NCBI GenBank assembly: GCA_902788995.1
Contig: CADAMO010000002.1
Coordinates: 1 to 64,000 of the forward strand
Direction of reading: 5' to 3'
Source of the DNA: Oscillospiraceae bacterium
GTDB taxonomy: Bacteria > Bacillota > Clostridia > Oscillospirales > Acutalibacteraceae
DNA: 64,000 bases
The first letter of the stretch is position 1, and the number at the start of each line of letters is the position of its first letter. This document shows, one piece after another, positions 40,986-50,485 of this stretch. The notes beneath the pieces are model-generated. The model saw nothing but the letters and a program-made list of their open reading frames with translations, had not been told where the DNA came from and made no database searches. The position numbers were made by a program, and so were the translations under genes.

Positions 40986-42548
40986 ATGAAAAAAAAGGAT
41001 TCTCATTCGCAAAGAAAACTGCGCCTGCTGGCGGTCAGGAATCTCCTGATCGTGCTTGTTTCTCTGTGCGCTTTGATGGGCGTTGCGGAATTGGTACTGA
41101 ATCTGCAGCTTCTTTCCGCGGGAGATGCGGATAACGAAAACGCGGTGCTGATGAGCTATGAAAAAACGCCGGTGCCCGCCCTGCTGACCACGGAGGAAAA
41201 CTACGTATACGCGAAACAGTTTTTCAGCAATCCGGACGATTATGACAGATTTGTGGAGGAAGAAGCCCCTTCCGCATTGCGCTATCCTTATATTGATAAT
41301 CTGAAAACCACCGCGGACTATGACGACGACACCGTCAACATTCTGGTCCTCGGCGATTCTTTTACCTGGGGTGAGGCTTCACTCAACCGCAACGAGCTGT
41401 TCTGGCGGCAGATGGAGCGGATGCTGCGCGCACAGGGGTATAACGTGCGGGTCTCCGCGGTCGCGGCGGAGGGCGCCACCGGCTATGAAGAACTCCATTG
41501 GCTGGTGGACGGTGCGGCGGAGGATTTCTCCGCCGACCTGGTGATCTTCGGCTATGTGTTCAACGACGCCATGCGGCCAGGCAACGGCTTCGGCGCGATG
41601 CCGCAGCGGCTGGTGATCCCGTCTCTTACCTGGCTGGAAAAGACGCTGCCGCGGTTCGCCCAGAAGGTTTACGCCTATGTGGACGCCAAAACGCTTTATA
41701 CCAAAAAATACGGCGACCGTTATAAGGATTCCTATATTTCCGTGCTGGACGACGATCTGACGCCCTATTATCGGGAGCATTTTGTGGAGCCGCTGGCGGC
41801 GTATTCAAAAGAACGTGATCTGCCCGCTGTGGTGGTGACGCTGCCCAACGAAACCAACAGCCTGCTGCTGGAAGAGCTTTATCGTCCGCTGGAGGATATT
41901 TTCGAAGGTACGGGCATTGGATATTACAACAGCTGCGAAGCGTTCAAAAAACAATACGGAGCCAATCAGCACAAAAAAAATATTACGGTGAACGCCATGA
42001 ACGTCCATCCCGGCAGCGCCGCGCATCGGTTTTATGCGGAATATATCTGCGACTTTTTGCTGCGGGATTACGCGGACGTTCTTGGGCAGCCGAGCGGAAC
42101 CGATCTCAACAGCCGGATCGTTTCCGTCAACGACCGTATGCCGGGGGATATTGATCTGCGGACCGTTTCTGAAAGTGAAACCGGATCCGTCTGTACGTTC
42201 GTTTACCCCGACGTTGCCGTCCCGCGTTATATGTATGAAGTTGAGATTGCGCCCTATTGCCTGCGCAATCCGATCAAAGAGGGCTATATCAAGCTTTCGT
42301 TTGAAAATCCCGTCAATCTGTCCGAGGTCCGCATTGAGGGAGAAACCGGGCAGCAGGTCAGCCTGTGGTATACGACGGTGAATGAAAAGCTCGGTTATGA
42401 CGACAATACTGTAACGCCGTGGGAGGCGACGCCGGAGGCTCCCTTCGTCTGGCGGTCGGAAAAAGAGGAACAGGTCACCTCGCTGTGTATCCATGCGGAG
42501 CGGCCCGGACTGCTGACGGTCGCCGTTACGGGAAAGGTGGAGGCTTGA
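40986..42548 (+). CDS. Membrane-anchored SGNH/GDSL hydrolase-like protein
   Basis: 520 aa; CCGGAGAGGATAAA precedes the ATG. A basic N-terminus and one membrane helix (LLIVLVSLCALMGVAELVL) place the rest outside the cell. NILVLGDSFTWGE (serine about residue 125) and NAMNVHPGSAAHRFYAEYI (His about 341) give the catalytic elements of an SGNH hydrolase; VIFGYVFNDAM supplies the Asn block. The last ~150 residues are a beta domain (LSFENPVNLSEVRIEGETG). Such proteins beside carbamoyltransferase/SxtJ genes often serve in O-acetylation or deacylation of exported polysaccharides (AlgX/AlgJ-like role, inferred). It ends 3 bp before the carbamoyltransferase gene. Confidence 0.8.
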   Translation: MKKKDSHSQRKLRLLAVRNLLIVLVSLCALMGVAELVLNLQLLSAGDADNENAVLMSYEKTPVPALLTTEENYVYAKQFFSNPDDYDRFVEEEAPSALRYPYIDNLKTTADYDDDTVNILVLGDSFTWGEASLNRNELFWRQMERMLRAQGYNVRVSAVAAEGATGYEELHWLVDGAAEDFSADLVIFGYVFNDAMRPGNGFGAMPQRLVIPSLTWLEKTLPRFAQKVYAYVDAKTLYTKKYGDRYKDSYISVLDDDLTPYYREHFVEPLAAYSKERDLPAVVVTLPNETNSLLLEELYRPLEDIFEGTGIGYYNSCEAFKKQYGANQHKKNITVNAMNVHPGSAAHRFYAEYICDFLLRDYADVLGQPSGTDLNSRIVSVNDRMPGDIDLRTVSESETGSVCTFVYPDVAVPRYMYEVEIAPYCLRNPIKEGYIKLSFENPVNLSEVRIEGETGQQVSLWYTTVNEKLGYDDNTVTPWEATPEAPFVWRSEKEEQVTSLCIHAERPGLLTVAVTGKVEA

Positions 42549-42551
42549 AGG

Positions 42552-44348
42552 ATGGAACAGTATATTCTCGGTATTTCCGCCCTTTACCATAACGCCGCCG
42601 CCGCATTGATATGCGACGGTGAGATTCTTTTTGCGGCGGAGGAGGAACGGTTCACCCGCAAAAAGGGCGACGCCTCTTTCCCCATCAACGCGATCAAATT
42701 TTGTCTGGACTCCGCCGGTCTGATGCCGGAGGAGCTTTCCGCGGTGGCGTTCTATGAAAACGTCACCACCAAATTCGAGCGGATCCAGACCGGTATTTTC
42801 CTCAACGTTCCAAAGAGCCTGCCGCAGTTCCTCACCGCCATGCCGGATTGGGTAACCAATAAACTGTGGATCGAAAACAAAATCCGGAAAGAGCTGGGCT
42901 GGCACGGGCCGTTTTATTACGTGCCGCATCACTTGGCGCACGCGGCGTCCGCCTATTATCCCTCTCCCTTTGACGACGCCGCCATCCTCACGGTGGATGG
43001 GGTCGGGGAGTGGTCTTCCCTTACATGGGGCACCGGTGAGAGCGGCAATATCGCCATCAGGGAGTCACTGGATTATCCGAACTCCCTCGGGCTGCTGTAT
43101 TCCGCTTTTACGCTGTATACCGGGTTCAAAATCAACAACGGCGAGTATAAGATGATGGGGCTGGCCCCTTATGGCGAGCCCGTCTATGCAGATCTGATCA
43201 AAAAAGAGCTGGTCCGGATCGCGCCGGACGGCAGCTTTCTGTTGAATCAGAACTATTTTTCCTATACTTACGGATTGAAGACCTTCCGCCCGGAATTCGA
43301 AGCGCTGTTCGGCAGAAAGATGCGCGCCAAAACGGAACCCATCGAGTCTTTCCATGCGGACGTGGCCGCCAGCATCCAGCAGGTGACGAACGAGATCCTG
43401 CTGTTGACGGCGCGGCACGTGCGGGAAAAAACCGGCAAACGGCGTCTTGTGATGGCGGGCGGCGTGGCGCTGAACGTTACCGCCAACGGGTTGCTGCGTC
43501 AAAGCCGGATCTTTGACGATATCTGGATCCAGCCGGCCGCCGGAGACGCGGGCGGCGCGGTGGGCGCGGCGCTTTCCACGTATTATTCCACTGCCAAGGC
43601 GGGAAAACAGGCGTCCGCAAAAGACGGGATGAAGGGCTCTCTGCTGGGTTACCGGATCCCGGATACGAGCAAGGCGGACGACGAAGCGCTCCGGGCGCTT
43701 GGCGCCAAATGGACGACCATGTCCCGCAAGGCTTTGCAGGAAAAGGCGGCAAAGCTGCTGGCGGAAGGAAAGATCGTCGGCGTGGCCTGCGGCAGCGCGG
43801 AATTCGGCCCCCGGGCGCTGGGGAACCGCTCCATTCTGGCGGACGCCAGAGACCCCGCCATGCTGCAGCGGCTGAACAAAAAAATCAAATTCCGCGAGGG
43901 CTTCCGGCCGTTCGCCCCCATCGTCCTTGAAGAGGACGCAAAGGATTACTTTGAGATAGAGGGCACATCGCCCTATATGCTTTTCACTTTCCCTGTCCGG
44001 CCGTCCCGCAGGCTGCCCGTGGAGCGGGCGGAGCGGGTGGAGGATACCGCATCGCTGGCCCGTTCGGATATCCCGTCGGTGACCCACGTCGATTATTCCG
44101 CCCGGATCCAGACGGTGAACGGGGAGGATGATCGTTTTGTGTACGGTGTTTTGCAGGCATTCAAACGGCTGACCGGTTACGGGATCCTGATCAACACCTC
44201 CTTCAATACGAACAACGAGCCCATCGTCAATACGGCGGCGGACGCGTACCGCTGTTTTATGCGCTCGCAGATTGATTTTCTGATCGTCGGCGGCCGGTTC
44301 TTTGATAAATCGGCCCAGACGGCCGAAGCGCCGAAGGGAGGCTGGTGA
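42552..44348 (+). CDS. NodU/CmcH/TobZ-family O-carbamoyltransferase
   Basis: 598 aa. These enzymes make carbamoyl-AMP from carbamoyl phosphate and ATP and then carbamoylate a hydroxyl, as on Nod factors, cephamycin, tobramycin or saxitoxin. The N-terminal Kae1-like ATPase domain begins YILGISALYHNAAAALICDG, with FAAEEERFTRKKGD, PHHLAHAASAYYPSP (metal-binding His), LTVDGVGEWSS and VMAGGVALNV. The C-terminal YrdC-like part has GSAEFGPRALGNRSILADAR, FREGFRPFAPIV and LINTSFNTNNEPIV. All family blocks are intact. Downstream SxtJ/DUF5989 and upstream SGNH genes form a cassette known from several polysaccharide loci. Confidence 0.95.
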   Translation: MEQYILGISALYHNAAAALICDGEILFAAEEERFTRKKGDASFPINAIKFCLDSAGLMPEELSAVAFYENVTTKFERIQTGIFLNVPKSLPQFLTAMPDWVTNKLWIENKIRKELGWHGPFYYVPHHLAHAASAYYPSPFDDAAILTVDGVGEWSSLTWGTGESGNIAIRESLDYPNSLGLLYSAFTLYTGFKINNGEYKMMGLAPYGEPVYADLIKKELVRIAPDGSFLLNQNYFSYTYGLKTFRPEFEALFGRKMRAKTEPIESFHADVAASIQQVTNEILLLTARHVREKTGKRRLVMAGGVALNVTANGLLRQSRIFDDIWIQPAAGDAGGAVGAALSTYYSTAKAGKQASAKDGMKGSLLGYRIPDTSKADDEALRALGAKWTTMSRKALQEKAAKLLAEGKIVGVACGSAEFGPRALGNRSILADARDPAMLQRLNKKIKFREGFRPFAPIVLEEDAKDYFEIEGTSPYMLFTFPVRPSRRLPVERAERVEDTASLARSDIPSVTHVDYSARIQTVNGEDDRFVYGVLQAFKRLTGYGILINTSFNTNNEPIVNTAADAYRCFMRSQIDFLIVGGRFFDKSAQTAEAPKGGW

Positions 44349-44352
44349 ACCG

Positions 44353-44973
44353 ATGAAAAAACAAAAACAAAGTTCCTCCGGATTCGCTTCTTTCTCTGAA
44401 TATTATGACGATCGGAAGCTGCGAAAGGAGGTCGGGACGACGGGATTGTTCCTGTGCCTGTTCTGCGTGGTGCTGGCCGCCGTCTTTTTTGTGCGGGGGC
44501 TGGCGGCCGTCGGGGCGCAGGAGGCGTTGTCCTATGCGGCGTCCTGCTCCTTTTTGCTGATCCTTCTGATCTATCTGCTGTTTCCCGCGTCGTTGTTCCG
44601 TTTTCTTTGGAAGCTGCGTCCCGTGACGGATTGCATCGGGAAGTACCTGCTCCGCCTGATTCTTCTTCCCGTTTATCTGGTGTTGTGTCTGTTCAGCCTG
44701 CCGTTCGTGGGCCGGCAACGGAAAAAATATCAGTTCGCCTCCTGGAAGGAGCCGGCTGCTTCTGCGGACACCTATTATTCCGCGGATACCCAGAACGTTT
44801 TCCGGAGCAGTTCCTCCGGACGGTTCCGGTTCCTGACCTCGCTGCTGGGCGTCATGGCGGAAAAACGGCAGTTTTTTCTTTTCCCGGTTTTACTTGTGCT
44901 GTTGCTGTTGGGCCTCTTCTTCTATTTTATCTCCTCCAGCAGTATTCTCGGTTTTGTGTATACGCTTTTCTGA
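44353..44973 (+). CDS. SxtJ-like/DUF5989 fused membrane protein
   Basis: 206 aa from the ATG at 44353 (GGGAGG upstream). Residues about 25-120 hold two hydrophobic segments and CIGKYLLRLILLPVYLVLCLF, the pattern of SxtJ-family membrane proteins that accompany carbamoyltransferases. Residues about 155-206 (FRFLTSLLGVMAEKRQFFLF then PVLLVLLLLGLFFYF, ending FVYTLF) match DUF5989, a ~50-residue single-helix protein normally encoded separately beside the same enzymes. Here both are in one chain. The role is unknown; a scaffold tethering the carbamoyltransferase to the membrane is a reasonable guess. Confidence 0.75.
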   Translation: MKKQKQSSSGFASFSEYYDDRKLRKEVGTTGLFLCLFCVVLAAVFFVRGLAAVGAQEALSYAASCSFLLILLIYLLFPASLFRFLWKLRPVTDCIGKYLLRLILLPVYLVLCLFSLPFVGRQRKKYQFASWKEPAASADTYYSADTQNVFRSSSSGRFRFLTSLLGVMAEKRQFFLFPVLLVLLLLGLFFYFISSSSILGFVYTLF

Positions 44974-44991
44974 CAAGAAGGTTTTTCGATC

Positions 44992-46341
44992 ATGCTTTTA
45001 TCAAAGGACAACGGATACGCGATCAGGCTGCGCCGGACGACGGCGAAGATGCCGTCCGGGCTGCGTCGGCATATCCCGGCGCTTTGTATCTTTTTGTTCC
45101 TGCTGTTTTACGGTCTGGTGATCGTACGTCGCTGCGCCCCGCCGGAAGTGAGCATCTTTGAATATTATTTTTACGCAGTGGATTTTAGCATGGGCTTCGT
45201 GGGCCGGTTTCTGATAGGGGCCGTTTTCAATTTGTTCGTCAAAGAACCTACGCCCGCCGCGGCTACGGTTTATGTGTGCGTGCTGCTGCTGTTGTTCTGC
45301 GCGGCGCTTAGTTTGGTGTTGGAATGTTTCTGGCTGGCGCTGCCGGAGAACGGCCGCCGCATCGGGCTTTGTCTGCTGGCGTTTTACCTGACCGGGCCTG
45401 CCGCTTTCAGTATCTATTTCTTTCAGTTCGGCATGCTGGATACCCACTGGCTGTTGTTGGCGCTTTCCTTTGTGGTGCTGCTTCAGCATAAAAAAACGCA
45501 GTGGCTGCTGCCGCTGTTGTTTGTGCCTATGGTGATGATCCAATATGCATCTCTGTTCAACTGGGTGCTGTTCGGCGGGGTGCTGATTCTTTATGAGCTG
45601 ACCCTTGCAACGGAAAAGGCAGACCGCCGCCGCTTGATCGCGGTGTTTCTGGCGAGCGTAACGCTGGTCTCGGGCACATTTTTTTATTTTGAGATCAACG
45701 AAAAAAAGAACGTCGTCTATACCGTGGATGAATTCAACGAGATCCTGACCGAACGCGGTGTGGAGATGCTCTATTATTTCGACCACATGCTTTACGACGA
45801 TTTCCTGCACGACACGCCGGCATTGGAAGAGCAATATGCGTACTATAAGGAGATTGATTTTATCGACCACTTCCCGAACATGTCGGATAACGTGTTCAAG
45901 AGGACGGTCAACGAGCTGTCTTATATGCTCCGTACCCACGTCGGCTATTACCCGCAGAACGACTGGTACGGGCTGAAAAAGACGGTGGGGCAGATGCTGC
46001 TGCTGACGGCGATTTTGTCTCCTATGCTCGTGCTGCTCTATTCCGTTTTGCACCGAAAGCGCAAGGCGGCAAAGGGACAGTTCCTTCCCCGGTTCACGTA
46101 CTTCTGTATGATGGCGCTGTATCCTGTCAGCGCGCTGGCGATCATTCCCATATCCTCCGATTCGGTCCGGTGGATCGCGCAGGGCTTTCTGGTGCTGTTT
46201 TCCCTGGTGCTGTACATGATATATAAGGAAAAAGAAGCGATTCTCGATATCATTGCGGAAAAAGCAGCGCACATCCCGCCGCCCGCAGCCGCGCTGTATT
46301 ACGGTATCTGGTTCTTTACCGTGCTCAACCCATACGTGTGA
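44992..46341 (+). CDS. Polytopic membrane protein, set 1 (glycan polymerase/transferase-like)
   Basis: 449 aa, start after GAAGGTTTTTCGATC (weak site). Many hydrophobic helices; no recognised family. It is a paralog of the 415-aa protein at 50486-51733: shared blocks are YAVDFSMGFVGRFLIGAVF versus YVMDYSMGFCSRILPGAVY, LTGPAAFSIYFFQFGMLDTHW versus LSGPFTFGILTREFGMLDLYW, and VDEFNEILTERGV versus VEEFNVILRERGV, followed by a large outside loop. The pattern recalls EpsG/Wzy-type polymerases or GT-C-like enzymes with catalysis on the outer face, but no catalytic residue can be named. Confidence 0.65.
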   Translation: MLLSKDNGYAIRLRRTTAKMPSGLRRHIPALCIFLFLLFYGLVIVRRCAPPEVSIFEYYFYAVDFSMGFVGRFLIGAVFNLFVKEPTPAAATVYVCVLLLLFCAALSLVLECFWLALPENGRRIGLCLLAFYLTGPAAFSIYFFQFGMLDTHWLLLALSFVVLLQHKKTQWLLPLLFVPMVMIQYASLFNWVLFGGVLILYELTLATEKADRRRLIAVFLASVTLVSGTFFYFEINEKKNVVYTVDEFNEILTERGVEMLYYFDHMLYDDFLHDTPALEEQYAYYKEIDFIDHFPNMSDNVFKRTVNELSYMLRTHVGYYPQNDWYGLKKTVGQMLLLTAILSPMLVLLYSVLHRKRKAAKGQFLPRFTYFCMMALYPVSALAIIPISSDSVRWIAQGFLVLFSLVLYMIYKEKEAILDIIAEKAAHIPPPAAALYYGIWFFTVLNPYV

Positions 46342-46355
46342 GAAAGGGGAAAGCG

Positions 46356-47120
46356 ATGGAAAAACAGGTTTACAGCAAAAAGACCGTCATTCTCTGCGCC
46401 GTATGGCTGGCCGTCATCGCGGGGGCGGCGTTTGTCTCCATGGACGCTTTTACGAGATCGGTGTTCGGGAAAAACACGCAGTGGCAGCTCGCCTTTGCCG
46501 TGCTGGCTGTATGTTTGATTCTGTCCGCTGTCTTCAAACAGCCCCTTGTTTCATTGGGGATCGCGGCAGCCGCCGCGGTTGTGATGTGGTTTAATTCGCC
46601 GTTTTTTGCAGGGTTGTGCCTTCCGGTTGCTTTGCAGGCGACCGTATGGGAATGTGTGCGGGAAAAGACAAAAACAGGAAAGGTTGTGCTGCCGCTTTCT
46701 GTTCTCTGTACGGTCGTTACGGTTTTCTTCCGTGTGCGGCTTTGGCGGTACATGGTTCAGAACGGAGGCGGTTCTCCGGGAAGCGACCCCATTGGCGAGG
46801 CCTTCGTCTGCTTTGCGGGGCTGATCCTGATCACCGCGTTTTGGATATGGTTGTTTGTTAAGAGTGTTCGTTCCTTGCGGACAACGGAAAAAACGCCCGC
46901 GAAAAAACGCGGACGTCAAGTGAACGAATCTGCAGAGCAGAGACTTTTCCCTGTCGCATACGCCGTTTTTGCGTTGAACGCGGCGTTGTCGACGGTACAC
47001 TGTTTTCAGTTGTTTACAGGTGAATATGTGAAACTGATCTTCTTTATCAACGGGGTGTTCGTTTGTTACATGGCGTATCGGAGGGATCAGGCGTTTTTAT
47101 CCCGGCTCAACGGCCGGTGA
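46356..47120 (+). CDS. Membrane protein, set 2, rightward copy
   Basis: 254 aa from the ATG at 46356 (GAAAGGGGAAAGCG upstream); only 14 bp after the preceding gene. About five helices in the first 165 residues, a basic cytoplasmic linker (TEKTPAKKRGRQVNES), then two more helices. Size, order of helices and linker match the convergent gene at 47107-47916 (linker TEKKQAANKKKRGK), so the two look like diverged duplicates. The coding regions overlap tail to tail by 14 bp. Function unknown; it ends the rightward arm of the locus. Confidence 0.65.
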   Translation: MEKQVYSKKTVILCAVWLAVIAGAAFVSMDAFTRSVFGKNTQWQLAFAVLAVCLILSAVFKQPLVSLGIAAAAAVVMWFNSPFFAGLCLPVALQATVWECVREKTKTGKVVLPLSVLCTVVTVFFRVRLWRYMVQNGGGSPGSDPIGEAFVCFAGLILITAFWIWLFVKSVRSLRTTEKTPAKKRGRQVNESAEQRLFPVAYAVFALNAALSTVHCFQLFTGEYVKLIFFINGVFVCYMAYRRDQAFLSRLNGR

Positions 47121-47916
47121 CGCCGGTCTGCCTTTCTGTCGCGGCGGGAAAAGCAAACAGACCGAGCAGAAGGAACAGGCAGCAGAAGTCAATCAACAGC
47201 GCGTACGGCGCAAACCCTTCGTTGGAATACCAGTAAAAGATATGCACAAGCGCGGCGTCTGTAAAAAACAGCAGCGTCAGGACCGCGGATAATACAAGAA
47301 AATGATCGGGAGAGGAAACGGTTGTTTTTCCTCTCTTTTTTTTGTTTGCCGCCTGTTTTTTTTCGGTATTTTGCCGCTGCATCGAATAAAAGAAGATAGC
47401 AAAAAGAACGAAGAAGAAAACCAGCAGCCAGAAATCCTTCAGCGTATTATTGTACGAGGGGCGAAAGAATGAAAACAGGCCATCCGCGAAAGGGAGCTTT
47501 ATCAGAAGAAAGACAATGGCGGCCAGCAGCAGCGCGGACAGCCCGCAGGAGAGCGGCAGAAACAGTTTTTGCCGTTCCTTGTTTGAAAAATACCGCAGCA
47601 GTAAAAGCCACAAAAGCCCTGGCAGCAAGACCGCAAGGAAGAGAACGGCGTAGGTGCGGGCAAAGATGGCGACAAGGGTAGCGCCGCAGAATGTGACGGC
47701 AGCGGCAAACCATATGTTACGCAATGAAAAAATACACGCCGCCGCGCCGAAGAAAGCGACGCAGCAGATGACGAACTGCCGGAAAGCAGGTTCCCGGAAT
47801 GTGGATGCATTGTTATTCTGGAACAAACAGACCGCGACAGACAGGAGGAAAGCCCCGATCATTGACGACAGCCATACGCTTTTTTTTACGTTCCGCAGCG
47901 ATGTGAGAAAGTTCAT
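47107..47916 (-). CDS. Membrane protein, set 2, leftward copy
   Basis: 269 aa, ATG at 47916 with a weak site (GAGAATCGGAAA). It has hydrophobic helices through residue ~170, the basic linker QRQNTEKKQAANKKKRGKTT, and a final pair of helices (LVLSAVLTLLFFTDAALVHI, IDFCCLFLLLGLFAF). It resembles the 254-aa protein with which it overlaps end to end. A TATAAT box lies at 47955-47950 on its strand. Function unknown. Confidence 0.6.
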   Translation of the reverse strand: MNFLTSLRNVKKSVWLSSMIGAFLLSVAVCLFQNNNASTFREPAFRQFVICCVAFFGAAACIFSLRNIWFAAAVTFCGATLVAIFARTYAVLFLAVLLPGLLWLLLLRYFSNKERQKLFLPLSCGLSALLLAAIVFLLIKLPFADGLFSFFRPSYNNTLKDFWLLVFFFVLFAIFFYSMQRQNTEKKQAANKKKRGKTTVSSPDHFLVLSAVLTLLFFTDAALVHIFYWYSNEGFAPYALLIDFCCLFLLLGLFAFPAATERQTGVTGR

Positions 47917-48285
47917 TTTCCGATTCTCTTTTCTGTTTGTATATTGTCGATTATAAAACTCGAATAACCTAATAAAGCCAAAATTGTTATGCGTTTACAA
48001 TCAAAAGAAACTTAACTGCGTCCAATCTTTTAAATCAACAAAATTGAGTGTTCCCTTGCATGTGAAAAGCTTAGAATAAGAACTTCGGATTCTTATATAA
48101 TGTAAATGCTTCAAAATACAAAAAAACATGATGATTGTATCATCTGAACCGGGCGGGATCATGAGATTCTCCACGTCGCATGATATGCAGGATTGAAAAA
48201 CCATCTGGTGGATGATTTATATGCACACGTTTATGGAAACGTCACATTTCGATCTTTTTTGATCCTATTATTCGGCTCTTTATTT
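47917..48285. other. 369 bp AT-rich gap
   Basis: It lies between two leftward genes. It holds the TATAAT-like box of the 269-aa gene and a 67-codon open frame without ribosome site (48001-48204, minus). No repeat, RNA or terminator was recognised. Confidence 0.4.
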
Positions 48286-50208
48286 TTACTTGCCGGTGCA
48301 GGTCTTCATAAAATCTTCCATGAATCGGGAAACGACCGGCACATCAAACCACTGCTGCACGTGAAGGATTGCGCCTGAACGCCCCTCCTCTTTCTGAAAA
48401 CGACATGCGGTTTCAAAAAAACTGAATTTTTGTGTGAGCACAGAAGGTTCTATCTCTTTGTAAGGCAGACCGGAGTATTCTTCATAATAGGGGATATAGA
48501 CGAACTCAGGTCGTTTTTCCGGATGAACCTCGTAATAGCGGAGCGTTCTCGGAATGATCTCCTCTTCGTTTGTCCAGAGCGAATAGGCGGCATAAGGCTC
48601 GTTCAGAGCAAGGCCGCAGATCGGATGCAGATCGAATATCAAAACGGAACCTCCGGAGACGTTCAGCTTTTTGATGCGATCCATATCTGCCATATACCCT
48701 TCATATACAGTTTTGATCCTTTCGGTGGTCCGGATTCCCTTGTGTGGACCACATGAAATCACTGCGTTCAGCGGCTGTCTGCCGTTCAGACGGTTGTTGA
48801 CCTTTTCTACGATCGGTGCTGCGGCATACCCGCCGACGACAGCTATGTCCGAAAAAAGGGTAAGCGTTAGGCAGAGACAGAGGCATTTTCGCATACCCCC
48901 TTGCGCTCCTTTTTTCTGTTTCTTCGCAGATTTCAGTGCGGCGCCGTATTCACGTTGTTTTCTTTCGAACAGAAGAACGGCGGCGATGAATGAGATACTG
49001 CCCCCGAAACACATCTGGATGTTGGAAGCCAAATCCACCGAAATATTCACAAATAGACCGGCGCACCAAAGAAGGAAGAGACGAGGGGATTTAACGCTCG
49101 TCAGGATGTGACAAACCAGTCCAAATATCACGATTGGCAAAAAATGCGTGCTCAGGTACAGGCTTGCGGTCTTAACATCAAAACCGGAGAAAATAAACTG
49201 TACGAGTCCATACAGCGTTGCTGTTAAAGCGAACAATCCTGATAGCAATAGCACCGGAAGGTCGGAAATTTCCCGACCCTTTTTCTTTTGGATTCTACAG
49301 ACCACAGCCGCCGTTATCGAAAGCGCACAGCCAACGATATTCACGCCGTTATAGAGGTGAACCATTCCCAAAAGCTTTTGTGCGAAAATCGGAACTGTTC
49401 CGGACGCGGTTCCGAAATCGTATTCCGTGTTGCTGAGGATATCAGGAAGAGAGCGGATTGCCTCTGACAGATCGCTGCCAAATGCAATCACACAGAATAC
49501 AAACAGCGCCCCGAGAAGGACCGTGATCGAAAATATACCGTAAGTCCTGCCCGACAGCAGAAAATCATACGCCTCCGCGAAATGTATTCCGCACCGGCGC
49601 AAAACCGAGCGGAGCAGCACAAAGAACCCATAGAGGAACCAGAGCGCCAATAGAGAGGGTTGCGCTATTACGCTCGCGGAATAAACGACCCCGGCAAACA
49701 ATAACTCTGCGGCAGAAAATGGGCGTCCATTCTCCTTCAGACAAAAAATTGTGCAAACAATTATCATGCCCTGCAGCGCCATGGAATAGTACGTCAGAGA
49801 TAAGGTCATAATCGGCACATAAGTGCAGCAGAGCGCTGCGCAAGTCAGTCCGTATAGGCCAAACCGCCGCAGGCGGATGTAAAGAAAGCAATATAGAGCA
49901 AGATTTATGGTTATATACAGTATTCGCATTGCCAGAATCAGTCCCTCGGTAGTCCCATTGCCGAAAAGGGACACGTATATGTGGTAAGGAATCCATAACA
50001 AAATCGTGCAAAATTGCTCTACGCCCCATTCTTCAATCAGAAGGCGGTCCCCGTGGGCAAAGCGCTGCACCATGCCAAGACAAAAACTGTCATCCGGCGT
50101 ATTTACTGCCCGCGTGATCAGAAAGCTGAAATAAATGAAGATTGCAGCAGCGACACCTACGGCTGCAAGATCCGTGAACAAAATCTTTTTGTCAATTCTT
50201 CGAAGCAT
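48286..50208 (-). CDS. GT-C-like polytopic membrane protein, set 3 copy 1
   Basis: 640 aa from the ATG at 50208 (ACAGGGATTTCT upstream). After the first helix comes an acidic motif and loop, NTPDDSFCLGMVQRFAHGDR then LLIEEWGVEQF, and GTTEGLILAMRILYI; GT-C glycosyltransferases have their catalytic acidic residues in this first outer loop. About ten helices follow, then a final helix and a C-terminal outside domain of ~140 residues (GPHKGIRTTERIKTVYEGYM, YYEVHPEKRPEFVYIPYYEE, GAILHVQQW). Full-length paralogs lie at 51761-53638 and 53714-55612. A polyprenyl-phosphate-sugar-dependent transferase is likely but unproven. Confidence 0.7.
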   Translation of the reverse strand: MLRRIDKKILFTDLAAVGVAAAIFIYFSFLITRAVNTPDDSFCLGMVQRFAHGDRLLIEEWGVEQFCTILLWIPYHIYVSLFGNGTTEGLILAMRILYITINLALYCFLYIRLRRFGLYGLTCAALCCTYVPIMTLSLTYYSMALQGMIIVCTIFCLKENGRPFSAAELLFAGVVYSASVIAQPSLLALWFLYGFFVLLRSVLRRCGIHFAEAYDFLLSGRTYGIFSITVLLGALFVFCVIAFGSDLSEAIRSLPDILSNTEYDFGTASGTVPIFAQKLLGMVHLYNGVNIVGCALSITAAVVCRIQKKKGREISDLPVLLLSGLFALTATLYGLVQFIFSGFDVKTASLYLSTHFLPIVIFGLVCHILTSVKSPRLFLLWCAGLFVNISVDLASNIQMCFGGSISFIAAVLLFERKQREYGAALKSAKKQKKGAQGGMRKCLCLCLTLTLFSDIAVVGGYAAAPIVEKVNNRLNGRQPLNAVISCGPHKGIRTTERIKTVYEGYMADMDRIKKLNVSGGSVLIFDLHPICGLALNEPYAAYSLWTNEEEIIPRTLRYYEVHPEKRPEFVYIPYYEEYSGLPYKEIEPSVLTQKFSFFETACRFQKEEGRSGAILHVQQWFDVPVVSRFMEDFMKTCTGK

Positions 50209-50485
50209 AGAAATCCCTGTCAATCTATATAGATAACCGATAAAAGACCGAAAACCAAGGGTAACACTGCACAAATCGGGCATGCGGATTGCGAAGCAGA
50301 TTTTTCGCAGGTTATCTGTCTGTTATCAAGAAAATGTGTAATATGACGGAATAAAGACGAGTTCGAAATCCGCGCATTGCAGAATCAATATTTCGATATT
50401 GAGGACTGTCTGTCCGATGTGAATGCGTTTCTTGTTTTTGATATATTTTTTGTTATTCTACATGTTTGTTTAACAATTGGTCATG

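Noticed and set aside
48001..48204. 67-codon frame on the minus strand
   Set aside because: No ribosome site, no homology recognised, AT-rich gap.
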